64,000 nucleotides of DNA from Umbilicaria muhlenbergii. Taxonomy: Eukaryota > Ascomycota > Lecanoromycetes > Umbilicariales > Umbilicariaceae. Below are positions 1-10,800 of this stretch, in pieces (within the stretch, counting starts at the first letter, position 1; each line of letters starts with the position of its first letter). The notes below the pieces were generated by a model. The model did not search any database, was not told the DNA's origin, and worked only from the letters and a program-made list of their open reading frames with translations. The translations under genes and the position numbers were made by a program. The DNA lies in contig KK106986.1 of NCBI GenBank assembly GCA_000611775.1, positions 1,302,001-1,366,000 of the forward strand. Direction: 5' to 3'.

Positions 1-548
1 CTCGCTCGACCTGAGGTGACGGCCTGGGTAGTCTGAGGGATATCTCGGTCATTAAGCTCACTTGTGGATGTGCTCTTTTTGCTTCGTGCTTGTGCAAATT
101 TGGAGCGTTTTCGATGCGCGGGGAAGCCTGTCGTTGAGTTTCTCAGCTGCGGTGCGGAGGGGGGTTTTGTGTTGGAAGATAGTGGTCGTTCTTTGATGTC
201 GCTGACGAAACCGAGATCCCACGCAGCCGCAGCGGATGTCTTTGATCCGTTCTCCACTACGCCGCCCTCCTCATCGGAGCTCAAGTCGAGATGAAAACGC
301 TGACCTCTGACGGCCATGTCTGCACTGGAATCGCGCTCCCCGACCGGTGGGATGAGGGCGGAATATCATGCAGTCCAAAGGAGCATAGCGTGGGATTTAA
401 GGTTGTTCGGCAGTGGCGCTAAGATCCTCTCAGCCACGGGAGGGCAAGCCTCAAGTGATCAACACCCCTTCTCGCCATCAGGCACGGCACAGCACCGATC
501 AGATGCACCGTCCGCACGACGTGGCCGGGATCAAGGAAGAGACGAGCG

Positions 549-579
549 ATGCTGAGCATGCTGAGCATGCTGAGCATGC
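549..579. repeat. 9-bp tandem repeat, three copies
   Basis: The unit ATGCTGAGC is repeated three times head to tail and followed by a partial copy. It lies in non-coding DNA upstream of HPC2. No function is implied. Confidence 0.8.
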
Positions 580-1080
580 CGAGGACATGGTCTTCCCAAG
601 TCTCGTTACACGCGTGCCTCTACTGTGGCAGGTGGCGGGACCGGACGAATATGATGCGGCTTCATAGGTCGCGCAGGCTGCGGGAGTATGCCGGCCACGT
701 GATTGGCCCAGGGAAATCAGGAGAGTTGAGTCGGCAGAAAAGTGGTCGGGCATGCCAGCACTGGCACTTCGGCCAGCACGAGCATGGGGGCTCCGATGAT
801 CGTCTTCCTTGTCACACCAGGCCTGAAGACCTGGTCCGATGCGAAGGGAGGTGAGCAGCGCAACTGGACCTTCCCCCATTTGTGCTGGGAACTGTCCTCA
901 TGTCCGGAGTAGGCTGCCGGCAGAGTGGCCTGCCCGATGGCCCAGCAATAGGATTGCAAGGACAGCGGCAACAGGCCCGCAGGCCACCGGCCCAACAGCG
1001 CTGTCGTGCTTACTTCCGAGCATTCTCGTAGGGGAGTCGTGAATCCTGAGCCCGAGCCTGAGCCGGAGCTGGAGCTGGCT

Positions 1081-1160
1081 GCTTGGTGCTTGGTGCTTGG
1101 TGCTTGCTTGGTGCTTGCTTGGTGCTTGCTTGGTGCTTGCTTGGTGCTGGTGCTTGGTGC
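1081..1160. repeat. Minisatellite of GGTGCTTGCTT units
   Basis: A run of about four 11-bp units GGTGCTTGCTT is flanked by shorter GCTTGGT versions of the same motif. It sits 0.5 kb upstream of the HPC2 start codon. The units are nearly identical, so the array is probably young and length-variable between strains. Confidence 0.85.
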
Positions 1161-1680
1161 CTCCTTTGCTCGCCTCGCCGTGGTTCGTCTGTGCTGCTGT
1201 GTCAAACCTAGGTGGTGCCTTCCCTACGCCATCTCATTGCCCAAATCCCCATATACTCCCAGGCCCCCCCTCCTTTCTTCCGCTGCCTGATTTCTCTCCA
1301 TTCCATCTCCTCATCACGCCTGCAAGGACATCATCCCCTTCATCATCCAGACGCCCTTGCCGCAACTGCCCACAGGGACATCCAGCTGTTCCATCGACGT
1401 TGTGTTACACGCTCGCCTTTACACCAATTTATGTGCAGAGAGAGGCCGCTCTTGACGCCGATTTCATGCCCGAACACTGCGGTCACCTGGACGCGCCTTT
1501 GAAGCTATCGCGATTTCCAGCCAAGCCGGATTGCTGGCCCTTTGTGTAGCGTCATACCAGCAATAGAAGGTCGGATATCAGCCCGAAAGAATATCGCCGA
1601 CTCCTGATTTCACTCTGGGACGCATTATTGAGGGATCCCGGTGCCATTCTTTCCCTGCATGATCCGGCGTGTGGTGGATC

Positions 1681-3732
1681 ATGTCGACGGCAGTAGAGGT
1701 GCCTGGCAGAGATGAGGGTGGAGGGGCGAGCTACAGTTCCTCGCCAGATCTCTCGTCCCCACCCAAGTCGCCCGACTCGCCAACGACGGGAGCGTCGCCA
1801 GCGCCGGCGCCCGGGCGAACAAATCATGCAATTTCACCCGCGCATCCAGCCCATCTTGCGAATAATGTTGGAGGAGTGAAATCGTCGTCGGCAGGCACGA
1901 GCACCGCAACACGCCTCGCTAAAGAGTCTGCACCAACCACAGCGGCGGGTCCCAAGAAGCCGCGCAAGAAGAAGGATGCCACTGCACACCTTAATAGTAA
2001 TCATCCTGCAATTCCACCAGAGCCCAAAGAGGCCAAAGAGCCCAAGCCGCGAAAACGAGCTCCCGCAGCCTCGTCCATCTCATCATCCACTGCGTCCAAG
2101 AAGAAGCTGAAATCAGAGGCACCTTTCGACAGCAAGCCGGCGACGGGGCCTGCCTCCCGTCAATCCAAAATAACCGATCTGGTGGCCTCGGCGCAACCTT
2201 TTCAACATGCTGTTCCCGCAACCTCGGCTTCGCACCAAAACGGAAATATTGAAGCTATCGCCAGCCCAACTCCACACCTGGCTTTCCTCGGCCCGGGCCA
2301 GCAAATCCCTCGATCAAGCGGACAGAATTTCGATCCCGTTCGCTCTTCCACAATGGAACCTCCCAGCGTCCCCCATAATCCGTTTAGCCCACCGCAAGCA
2401 TCGACGCCTCCCAAATCTGCAAACCGCGCCAGTGCGTCCCCCTCAATCGCCAGCTTGATTGATCCACCGAGTGCACCGTTACTACCGTCGCGCCTATTCT
2501 CCCAAGAGTCGAAGCCTGTCCAAGATAGCAAAGCGCCAATTCCCGTCTCCCCGTCCAAACCATATCTTTCATCACCTGCTGGCCTCCATGTACAACCAGC
2601 TCCTACATCAGCCTCTACAGACGACCCTACACCTTCCGTCCCCAACAAGTCCCATCATGCCACCTCAGACATGGACATTGATACCGACGTCGCCTGCTTG
2701 CCTACCAACAAAACGCCCGCAACCGCTAAGAAATCTACTACCGGAACCAGTACCGGCCCGTCCTCATCCGCTCCGTCCCCAAAACCTCCACGCCAAGAAA
2801 AAACCCCGTTGCCACTGCCACCAGGTAACGGTCTACTTTCCAACGCGCTCTTTGGTGGCCCAGCCAACGACAGCGCCGAAATAGAGAAGGTCGCACCTAC
2901 AGTGATTCTACATGTACCGCTTAACGGTGAGATCAACAAATACGTCAACTTCGCACGTATGGCTGAAGAACGGTATGGGTTCAACGCATTGCATCCTCGA
3001 CTGGCGGCGCAGCGGGAACGGCTGGCCAGAGTCGCTGCCGCAGGTGCCGCCATTGAGAACGCGAGCAAGCAGGGTGGAGCCAGCACGGGCTCTGCTATGT
3101 CGGGGGATGAGATGAGTGTAGATCTATCAGATAACGAGGGAGAAGGGGGCGATAGCAACGTTGAGATGGGAGGGGTGACAGGGGCAAACGGGGGAAGTGA
3201 TGTGCCTGATGGGATGGAAGTCAAGAAGGCGGCGCCGAGGAAAAGGCGGATGAAGGAGGACGAGTATGATAAGGGGGACCCCTTTGTGGATGATAGCGAA
3301 TTGGCCTGGGAGGAGCAGGCAGCTGCTAGCAAGGATGGCTTCTTCGTTTACAGTGGGCCGTTGGTGCCGGAGGGGGAGAAGCCTACTGTGGAAAGGTATG
3401 TTACCTTCCTTGTCTCTGTCATGGTCCTTGTTCTCTTGTCATCTCATCAATTTGCCCTCTTCGCTTCACGAGTCACATACTGATCAGCATCGTTCCTCAG
3501 GGCTGATGGCACCGTCAAACGCGGTCGGGGCAGGGGCAGGGGAGGTACCGCGCGAGCCGGTGGCAGTGGTCGAGGTGGAGCGGCTGCAGGAGGTACGGCT
3601 GCCATGCGCGGAGCGGCCGCCGTCAGGAAGCCCAGGGTGACAAAGGCGGCGAGGGCGTTAATGGAGCAGGAGAAGGTGGAGAGGGAAAAGATGGCGGTTC
3701 TGGCTGCGAAACCAAGCACCTACCCTGGCTGA
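1681..3732 (+). CDS. HPC2: HIRA-complex histone chaperone subunit Hpc2 (ubinuclein family)
   Basis: Two exons, 1681-3395 and 3501-3732, give 648 aa. The first ATG of the long open frame was chosen; the frame extends 12 bases further only through a GTG. The first ~380 residues are low-complexity S/P/K-rich. A conserved block near residues 415-450 (HVPLNGEINKYVNFARMAEE) is followed near 530-565 by the Hpc2-related domain signature DPFVDDSELAWEE and DGFFVYSGPLV. The short second exon adds an RG-rich, AT-hook-like stretch (KRGRGRGRGG) and a basic C-terminal helix. In yeast Hpc2 (625 aa) joins Hir1/2/3 to deposit H3-H4 independently of replication and to repress histone genes; I infer the same nuclear role here. 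It is convergent with the tubulin cofactor C gene. Confidence 0.9.
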
Positions 3733-4372
3733 ATCCGAGGGAATCATTACCATCACCACCGCCATCAATATCAGCCGAGCATTGTCCAAACATGACCTCA
3801 ATCTCATGTTAGCGGACCCACTAATTCCTCTCACTTTGAGGTTTCCTCCAAGAACCTCTCCGACTTGCATACCCGTCACCGCTCGCGGGACCACCTGATC
3901 TGCATGGCTAGCGATATGTTGAGTTTTCTTACATTGCATGGCTTGCGAACTGGGCTTGGAGCGACCAGACGGCGGAGTGTACAGCGGCACCGAATACCGG
4001 AACAGGGCGCGGCTTGTACTGTTAGCAATTAGAATCAACTTGCTTCTACTCGACTTTGCTTCGAAAGACAATGCTGACATGACCATATGACGTACATTGC
4101 AACATAATGCTGGTGATGCTACACCACAAATTCAAAATATATGTACAGTGGATGACTCTCGCATAATGCTAAATTCCACGGACACCACCTCCAGCAGCAA
4201 TGTCCTATGCATGCGTTTTGGTACGAGTGAATGCTGACAATGTCAAGGGCGCCATCTTTGCCCCGGACCAAATGACCTTCCTCCTCCACCAACCGTTCAG
4301 TCGGGCACGTATCCAAGAATCGCCCCCATTCGCACCGTGCGGCAGCCTCTCATACCGCTGCGCATCCCCCCG
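3733..4372. other. Convergent 3' region between HPC2 and TBCC
   Basis: No gene is seen. An A/T-rich patch at about 4,080-4,150 is a plausible polyadenylation zone for both converging genes. Confidence 0.5.
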
Positions 4373-5817
4373 TCACGGCATCTTGATCACATTCGTCGCC
4401 TTTAATATGTCATCTAGCGACCACCCGGGCCCACCCGGCACGATATCCCTCCACACCTCATCCACCACCCGTGCATCCAGTGGCAGGATACTCCAGTTCG
4501 GACTCGGCTCCGCTTTGAGCCATTTAAAGTCGTCGACTTGGTCCCATTGATTGGGTTGGGATGACGCTGTGGTTTCAACCAACTATCATCCGGCGTATGG
4601 CTGTCAGTGTCTTCCTTCTTCTTCTCTAAGCCAGCACGTGACTTTCACAATCCTTTCACAACCCACGAATCAATGGGACTGGGGACTCACATATGCTTTC
4701 GGCAAGGGCGCGAATTTGATCCCCTTGCAATCTTCGATGATGGGTCTACTGCTGCAGTCCAGGTAGACAACACAGTCCCGACATTCGTGCATTCGGAATT
4801 GCCTCGAGGCCACGACGAGGACACTGCCTTCCACACCCGTCACATGGGCCGCACTGTTCACATGACCGCACACTATCAAGCTCTCTTTGATGTTCTTGAG
4901 TGTTAAGCCAGCAAACGGTTGCCCGTTGGCGGTGGGGACCGACATGTCGACCACACAATGGCGGAGGTTTGTGAGTGAGCCCGGGGAGGTGGCGTGCGAC
5001 GCGGACGAGGGGAGAATGATATGTAGAGCATTATGACCAGATATGGAAATAGATGATGATTGTGCGAAAGAGGGTTTGCGTATGGCGGCTGAGTTAGGAT
5101 CCAGGAGTGTGGACGACGAAGCCTCACCCCCGCCACTGGGAGCAGCTACGGATTCAGAAATGCTGTCGAGGGTATTGTTGTTGTTGTTGTTGTTGTTGTT
5201 GTTAGGGTCTGGGGAGTTTGTGCCGGATTCGTTGGGTGGGGTTTGGAGATAGGCTGGGGTTGTCGCAAGGCTTGATTCGGCAGAGGAGATGGGATTCGAG
5301 CGGTAGCCGGGGATGTGGCGGCGTTGGGCAGAGGCGATTTCGGCGGCGTCGTTGAGCGAGATGGCTGAAGGGTTCTTGAGAGCTGTTTTGAACTGAAATC
5401 GCGCTTTTGGGGCGAAGGCGGAGCGGGTTTCATTGAGCTTTTCGGTCAGAGCTTTGATTGCCTGTATACCTAGGATCTCAGCCAATATCTGATATATAGC
5501 ATTGCTGGGTTATGTCACCTCGCCGTATGTGCGCTGGTCATAAGCAGGAACGTAGCTTGATGCGTCCTTCACCTCGTTCGAGAGACGCCCAATGCCTGCC
5601 AGACAATGATCGACAGCGTCTGTTCGTTCTCCACCAACGAGGGCAGTATCTTCGAGGCGGCCCATCTGCTCTTGGAGAGCTGCCCTCAAGACGCATTAGT
5701 CTGCACGAAGCATCATGCCATGAGCCGCTTACCGGTCACTTCATGCTGGAAGTAGCGAAAGAAGCGCTCTTTGAGCCCGGTTTCGGTCAGCGGTCTACCT
5801 GACACAGTGGCTGCCAT
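4373..5817 (-). CDS. Tubulin-folding cofactor C
   Basis: Four exons on the minus strand (5817-5733, 5679-5519, 5461-4691, 4582-4373) give 408 aa. The N-terminal helical domain reads VGGERTDAVDHCLAGIGRLS and KDASSYVPAYDQRTYGEAIK, the classic cofactor C spectrin-like region. It is followed by a low-complexity linker with ten Asn in a row. The C-terminal C-CAP/TBCC beta-helix domain (residues ~215-380) includes LIVCGHVNSAAHVTGV, VYLDCSSRPIIEDCKGI and the terminal WDQVDDFKWLKAEPSPNW. The family is the GTPase-activating component that releases alpha/beta-tubulin from the cofactor D-E complex in the cytosol. Skipping the third intron would truncate the conserved C-terminus, so the splice at 4583-4690 is well supported. 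Confidence 0.93.
5174..5203. repeat. TTG/CAA-type trinucleotide run (poly-Asn coding)
   Basis: An uninterrupted trinucleotide repeat lies within TBCC exon 3. It is read on the minus strand as ten Asn codons in the linker between the N-terminal helical and C-terminal domains. Such runs are prone to length change. Confidence 0.9.
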
Positions 5818-6474
5818 TATTTCGAACAATATTGCAGTTAGACGGGGGGAAGCGGTATACGTTATGTCCTTGCGATGCTACGTCTGATGCCGATATGATG
5901 AGTTCCGCTGAAGCGTAGTCGGAGGAGCGGACTGGGAATTGAAAGCGGTAAATGAGCAGAGTCAACAATCAACAGTTCAAGTAGCGCTGGAATAGTAGTG
6001 GTAGTTGCTCGAATGCTCAGAACGCTTCAATGCTATAACAACAGATTACGTCCACAAGACACGAAGTGCATACAAAGGAGAGTCGAGTGGGGCCAGTCTG
6101 AGTTAGATCGTTGCATCATCAAGGCTTGCGCGAATCTAGGATGTGGCGGCGGACTGGATGATGCTGGCGCTGGCGTCTTGTCCCCGCAACTTGCAAACGC
6201 CTCCACGCGCTCAGCAGCCGAGTCAGCCCTATCAGCTGGACGCATGTGATATGACTCGCGAGCAATCTCTTACTATGCCAAAGGAACCCTACCGAGCGGC
6301 GAGCTCTCGAGCGTACTCGTCAAGGCTATTACATTTCTTTGCATGGCCTTGAAAGAGGTACTGCAACAGGATAATAGGCGATTGGGCAACAGGCCAATAC
6401 TGCCATTGTCTAGAACTATACTACAAAGGTGAGATGCGTAGATACAAGAGAAAGGTGATGGCGACCAGGCCAAC
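5818..6474. other. Gap between TBCC start and complex I subunit end
   Basis: It should contain the TBCC promoter and the 3' untranslated region of the Tim17-family gene. Open frames at about 6,000-6,250 on both strands show no family features and were not called. Confidence 0.5.
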
Positions 6475-7226
6475 TCATGACTGGTTCGGGAAACTGGCTG
6501 GTACATCAATGCCGTAGTTCTGCTTGATTCTTTCACGCCTCCTTTCCGCGTAGCCTGGACCGTAGATACCTGGAGTCTAGTCAGTCGCATGTCTGTAGCA
6601 GATTGGGTCTAGGCTATATCCTACCTCTACCTTCTCCCAGCTCATCCAGGGTCTCTTGAATCGGCCGTCTCCGGTTCTTCCGCAATTGCTCCTTCCGCAA
6701 ATATTCGTCCACGTTGGGATCCTTGTCGTATCCCGACAAGACCCCGCCAGTATAGTCGTAGGTGCCCAGGAGCACAGCAAGACCTGCGCCGTAACCCAGT
6801 ACTGCAGGTAAGGTGCGGACTACATCTACGGTCAGCTCAAGCGACGATGGGCATTGCGCGATCGGCGAACATCTAACGCCCATGATCGATCCTGCCAGAA
6901 AGCCGCCTATGGCTGTATTCCAGCTGTCGTCCTTCTCTCGCAGATTCGCCGAGGCGAGCTTGGAAAATTCATAGGTACCCCCCATTGCAGCTGAATCATG
7001 ATCAGTCTCAATGTACTCGACTTAGACGTGGAGAGCGGAGGCCGGTACCGAAGATGGCAATAGTGCCGCCTGACCGTGTGAACACGCCCCAAGCGGATAC
7101 GTTCTGCTTGGTGAGAGTGTTTTGAATGGCAGAGACAAGGGTGCCCGCTCCTCCAGTGATCATCATCGCCTTGAGTGACTGGCCGATGGCATCTTTCGGG
7201 TGGTATACCGCCTCCTCCAACGCCAT
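6475..7226 (-). CDS. NADH:ubiquinone oxidoreductase 21.3 kDa-type subunit (NDUFA11/B14.7, Tim17 family)
   Basis: Four exons (7226-7049, 6990-6871, 6819-6625, 6569-6475) give 195 aa. The protein starts MALEEAVYHPKDAIGQSLK and has several short hydrophobic glycine-rich segments typical of Tim17/22/23 folds (MITGGAGTLVSAI, WNTAIGGFLAGSIMG, RTLPAVLGYGAGLAVLLG). It ends in a hydrophilic tail with KNRRRPIQETLDELGEGRG and YGPGYAERRRERIKQNYG, as in fungal accessory subunits of complex I. The 51-nt intron at 6820-6870 has a length divisible by three, so the unspliced frame stays open; splicing gives the family motif GVRFRTLPAVLGY. The protein sits in the inner mitochondrial membrane arm of complex I. 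It is transcribed divergently from UBP2. Confidence 0.9.
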
Positions 7227-7899
7227 GATGGGGTCTTCAAAGAGAGGCCTTAAGGGATCTACGGCTCATGTATGGGCCCTCATTCACGCTGGAGCTGAAT
7301 GCGGGTGGAAGGGGGGAAAGCGTGTGGTGCTTGTGGCTTGGTGAGTCGGTGGTGCAAGTAAGGTGCAGTGATTCTGCCAGGGATGGCCTAGCGCTGCTGC
7401 GGGAGCTGTGCGGTAAGCATGCGCGAAGCACATGGCAGGCGCGGAGGGTGGCCAGCTTCAACATTCAATATTGCACGAGAGGCATGTCCACGAGTAGCAA
7501 GAAGCAAGAAGACGGCTTCGGGGTGGAAGATAGATATTCACCGCTCTCTTCCATCCTCGTCTGGCTCATCGCATCCCTTCACTTTGTATTCCTTCCGGCA
7601 TCAGCATGTGTCAGTCATAGCCACCAAGCAGTACTTAATCTTCTGTAGAAACCCCCCGACCAAGTCGATCAATGCCACACACAACCCATCCTGACCCGCA
7701 CATTACCACTACTACTACTTGAGAAAAAGTTGACAGCTTGACTGCATCTGCCCACCTGTACGCTCCGGTTCGTATCCTACGGACTTGAACCCTTACGCCG
7801 CTGCAGACCACCCTCCTTTGCGACACGCTTTCGAAGGATAAATAGCTTCGTAGCTCATGAAACCATGATAGTCTGGGCTAGAGTCCGGTACCAGTGAAA
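7227..7899. promoter_or_regulatory. Divergent intergenic region, NDUFA11-type gene and UBP2
   Basis: 673 bp separate two head-to-head start codons. No gene is seen. It must hold both promoters; pyrimidine-rich tracts occur at about 7,540-7,700. No specific factor site could be assigned with confidence. Confidence 0.5.
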
Positions 7900-10800
7900 A
7901 TGCCCCTACAAGGAGGTAAGGGTCAAGATCGTGCTGTGTTGAGCACTTGCTGATTCGTTTATCGAGCCTAGGCAAGACAGCGCCGCGCCTCCTCCAAGAT
8001 CTGCTCCTATATGACCCTTGCCATCCTCCATCCTCCGGCTACAACGTCCTCGCAGAGCTTCCGGTACCTTTCGAAAAGGCTCGACAGCTGCCGGCAATAC
8101 GAGGGAAGGGAAGCTGCGAGCATAGACTGGTCTTAAAACCCAACCAGTGCCGTTTGCCTGACCTTGATACAAGACCGGAGCCATCCACCGCCTATCAACT
8201 TGCTGCTCATTGCCTGGAATGCCGCTGTCACGTGAATATACTTGTGGACTATCGAGGCAAGGGAGCCGGATTGATGCCATGCCCGACCGAGGAAGCGCCT
8301 TTGCATCATTTCCTCCCTGTACCACAATTGAACGGGCGCCTGGAGGATGGAACTGGACCCCGAGAAAATTCCTGGGCCCAGACACAGCAGTTTCGATGCT
8401 CGTCAACGGCCTGTTGTGCGGCTGTTACAATTCAAGTTAGACCTCCGAGGCTCACGCCGGAATGGGTCACCCTACTATCCGACAAAGATGCCATTAAAGA
8501 ACGAGCTCAAAAAGCCATGGCAGAAGACCCTGTACGATTCGAAGGGCATGCGCCGCCACCTCCTGTTCAAGTGCTCATGAACTTGCGAATATATATTGCA
8601 AATGCAATGAAAGACCCCGACGGCAGAAGGATACTGGGCAACAACAAGAAATGGATGTTATGCCTGGGGGATGCTTGCGCGGGCTTGCTCGAATACTTGG
8701 GATTTACGCGTGAGGCAAGTTTTGTTGGTGTAGCCAAACGTTGGACGAAGACTGACCGTCGAGACAGGATCTGGACTGGTGGCCTCCGCGTCCGAACACA
8801 ACAGCCACTTTACCCTACGATGAGCCGCTCAACCTTCTCCTGGACGACGTTGAGAAGGAGCTCCTTACTTTGGTGAATCAGCGGCCGGTGGAAGAAAGGA
8901 GAACGGTTAGTGCGATGTATGTGCCCATACCGGCGATGCAGGACTTACAAAGGGTGCTGGGTTCATTGGGCTGTAAGACAAACAACGATCTTTATGACGG
9001 TGTCGCTATCCGCTAACAAGGTATAGATAAAAAGACACTCGCTTCACGCACCGTAGATTTGACGCAGGAAGAGCACCCGTAAGCGCTTTCATACTGACCT
9101 GAAACGGATCAACCCAGGTCATACTAATTCTATTTGAAAATAGCTTCTACGCTGGCTTGGGCGCCACTGGAGACTTCGACGACGAACTCGTCGCGTTTGC
9201 TTACGGACGTCAAATCCTTTGCGATCCCCTCAACACACCATATTACCTTGAGTGTCTTCAAGGTATAGCCGAAGGCCGGAAGAGCGAAGACTTGCTGTAC
9301 AGAGCAGTGTTGGAAGAATCCGAGGGCAAGATCAGTCTGAAGGACGTCCGGAATTCCTACTCGGAGCTTGGATTGACACCGAACCTGGATGACGATACAA
9401 TAATTGGGGCGTTTAACGCAAGACTCTCCGACTCCCCAAAGCAGGAGGCACAATTACGTCGAGCTCTTAAAATCATTGGGCAGAGTCGTAACAGCGACAA
9501 AATCCAGGTTGTTGCATCGAACAGTACGTGAGCCCATGCAATTTCCATGACCTGTCTATACTGAAACAACGATAGCTGTAACAACCTACGAGCAAGCGCT
9601 GTCATGGCTCGGCGCCACGGCAGGGATGGATGACGCATTCCTGACCTCGATGTATAGTGTCAAGGTGAGTTTCTTCCAGACTCTCTGTCTCTTTGTACAG
9701 AGGTGTGAAAGGCGGCTCACAGCCCTCTCCTTCGCTTATTCCACCCCACCACTCGTTTGCTTTGATCGTCCTCACTCCCTGCGAATTCGCCTCGCAGTGT
9801 TACGTTTGTCAATATTGATGCCGACATGGCGGTCCTGGCTGACTTGTAAAGGTGTCCGAAAACAAAGATGATGAACCGGTAGCCCGTCATGCTATCGCCT
9901 TGATTGCTGAACGTCGGAAGAGCGGTGCGCTGAAGACTTGGCTAGATACTGGCGTGCTCGGAGAGGTCGAGATGGATGTCGGACAGGCATACACTCGCCT
10001 TGGCATTGATGATCGGACCGTTGACGACGACACCATTCTTGCCACCTACAATATCTTGGCTGCCGACACGCCATCGCAGCTGGATGATCTGAGGAGAGCA
10101 CTGACAGCGATTGCTAAATCGAAAGGTTCTTACCTCATCAACAGTTTCCTCAACACTGGTATGGTCTCTTCCGAGCACTCTCCCTCGGAATGGCCGGTTG
10201 GACTCGAGAACATTGGCAACACGTGCTACCTTAACAGCTTGTTGCAATTCTACTTTACCGTGGAGCCACTTCGGGAGCTGGTGCTGGAGTTCGACAAATA
10301 CAAAATGGAAATCGAGGAGGAGGGTCTTGAAAAGAAGCAAGTTGGCTCCAGGCGAGTGTCGAGGAAAGAGGTTGAGAGAGCCCAACGATGTCAGTCACTT
10401 CTACGAAGATCGCTTCGTCGCTTATGCTGACCTGTTCAGTTGTGTACCAATTGCAGAAACTGTTCCGGAGTATGATCAGCGCACCAACGGCACAAGTCAC
10501 ACCAGAGCAGGAGCTTGCTCGTCTCACTCTTATTAGCTCAACCACTGAGGAGCACCTCCGTCGGCAGTCAATACTCAGCGCCCATCGACCATCCCTCGGA
10601 GAGATCGATGGCCGACCCATCCTTGGCCCCCAACCTCCTCCTCATGCCCAACCTATTGATGTCGACAGTGAAATTTCCGGAAACACAACAACCACAAGGC
10701 CGGCTGATGCAAGAGGCGTTGACGCCGCAATCGAGGACGACGCATCTAGTGAAGCAACACTTGTAGAAAAACCGGTGTCGGACAACGACGATGTGATGGT

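Larger units (their letters stand above)
1..1680. other. Non-coding upstream region of HPC2
   Basis: No convincing gene is visible in this stretch. Open frames here are short, begin mostly at non-ATG codons and show no recognisable domain. It holds two small tandem repeats (listed separately) and pyrimidine-rich stretches around 1,210-1,420. It most likely holds the promoter and 5' leader of HPC2, and perhaps the edge of a gene lying to the left of the window. Confidence 0.5.

Noticed and set aside
717-1205. 162-codon minus-strand open frame
   Set aside because: Largely a translation of the GGTGCTTGCTT repeat (SKHQASTKQAP...), with no conserved part.
2655-3332. 225-codon minus-strand open frame
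   Set aside because: Antisense to the HPC2 coding exon, Ser/Leu/Pro-rich shadow of its low-complexity sequence.
6033-6249. Overlapping open frames on both strands between TBCC and the complex I subunit gene
   Set aside because: Neither has family features or splice-consistent extensions; they probably lie in untranslated or promoter DNA.
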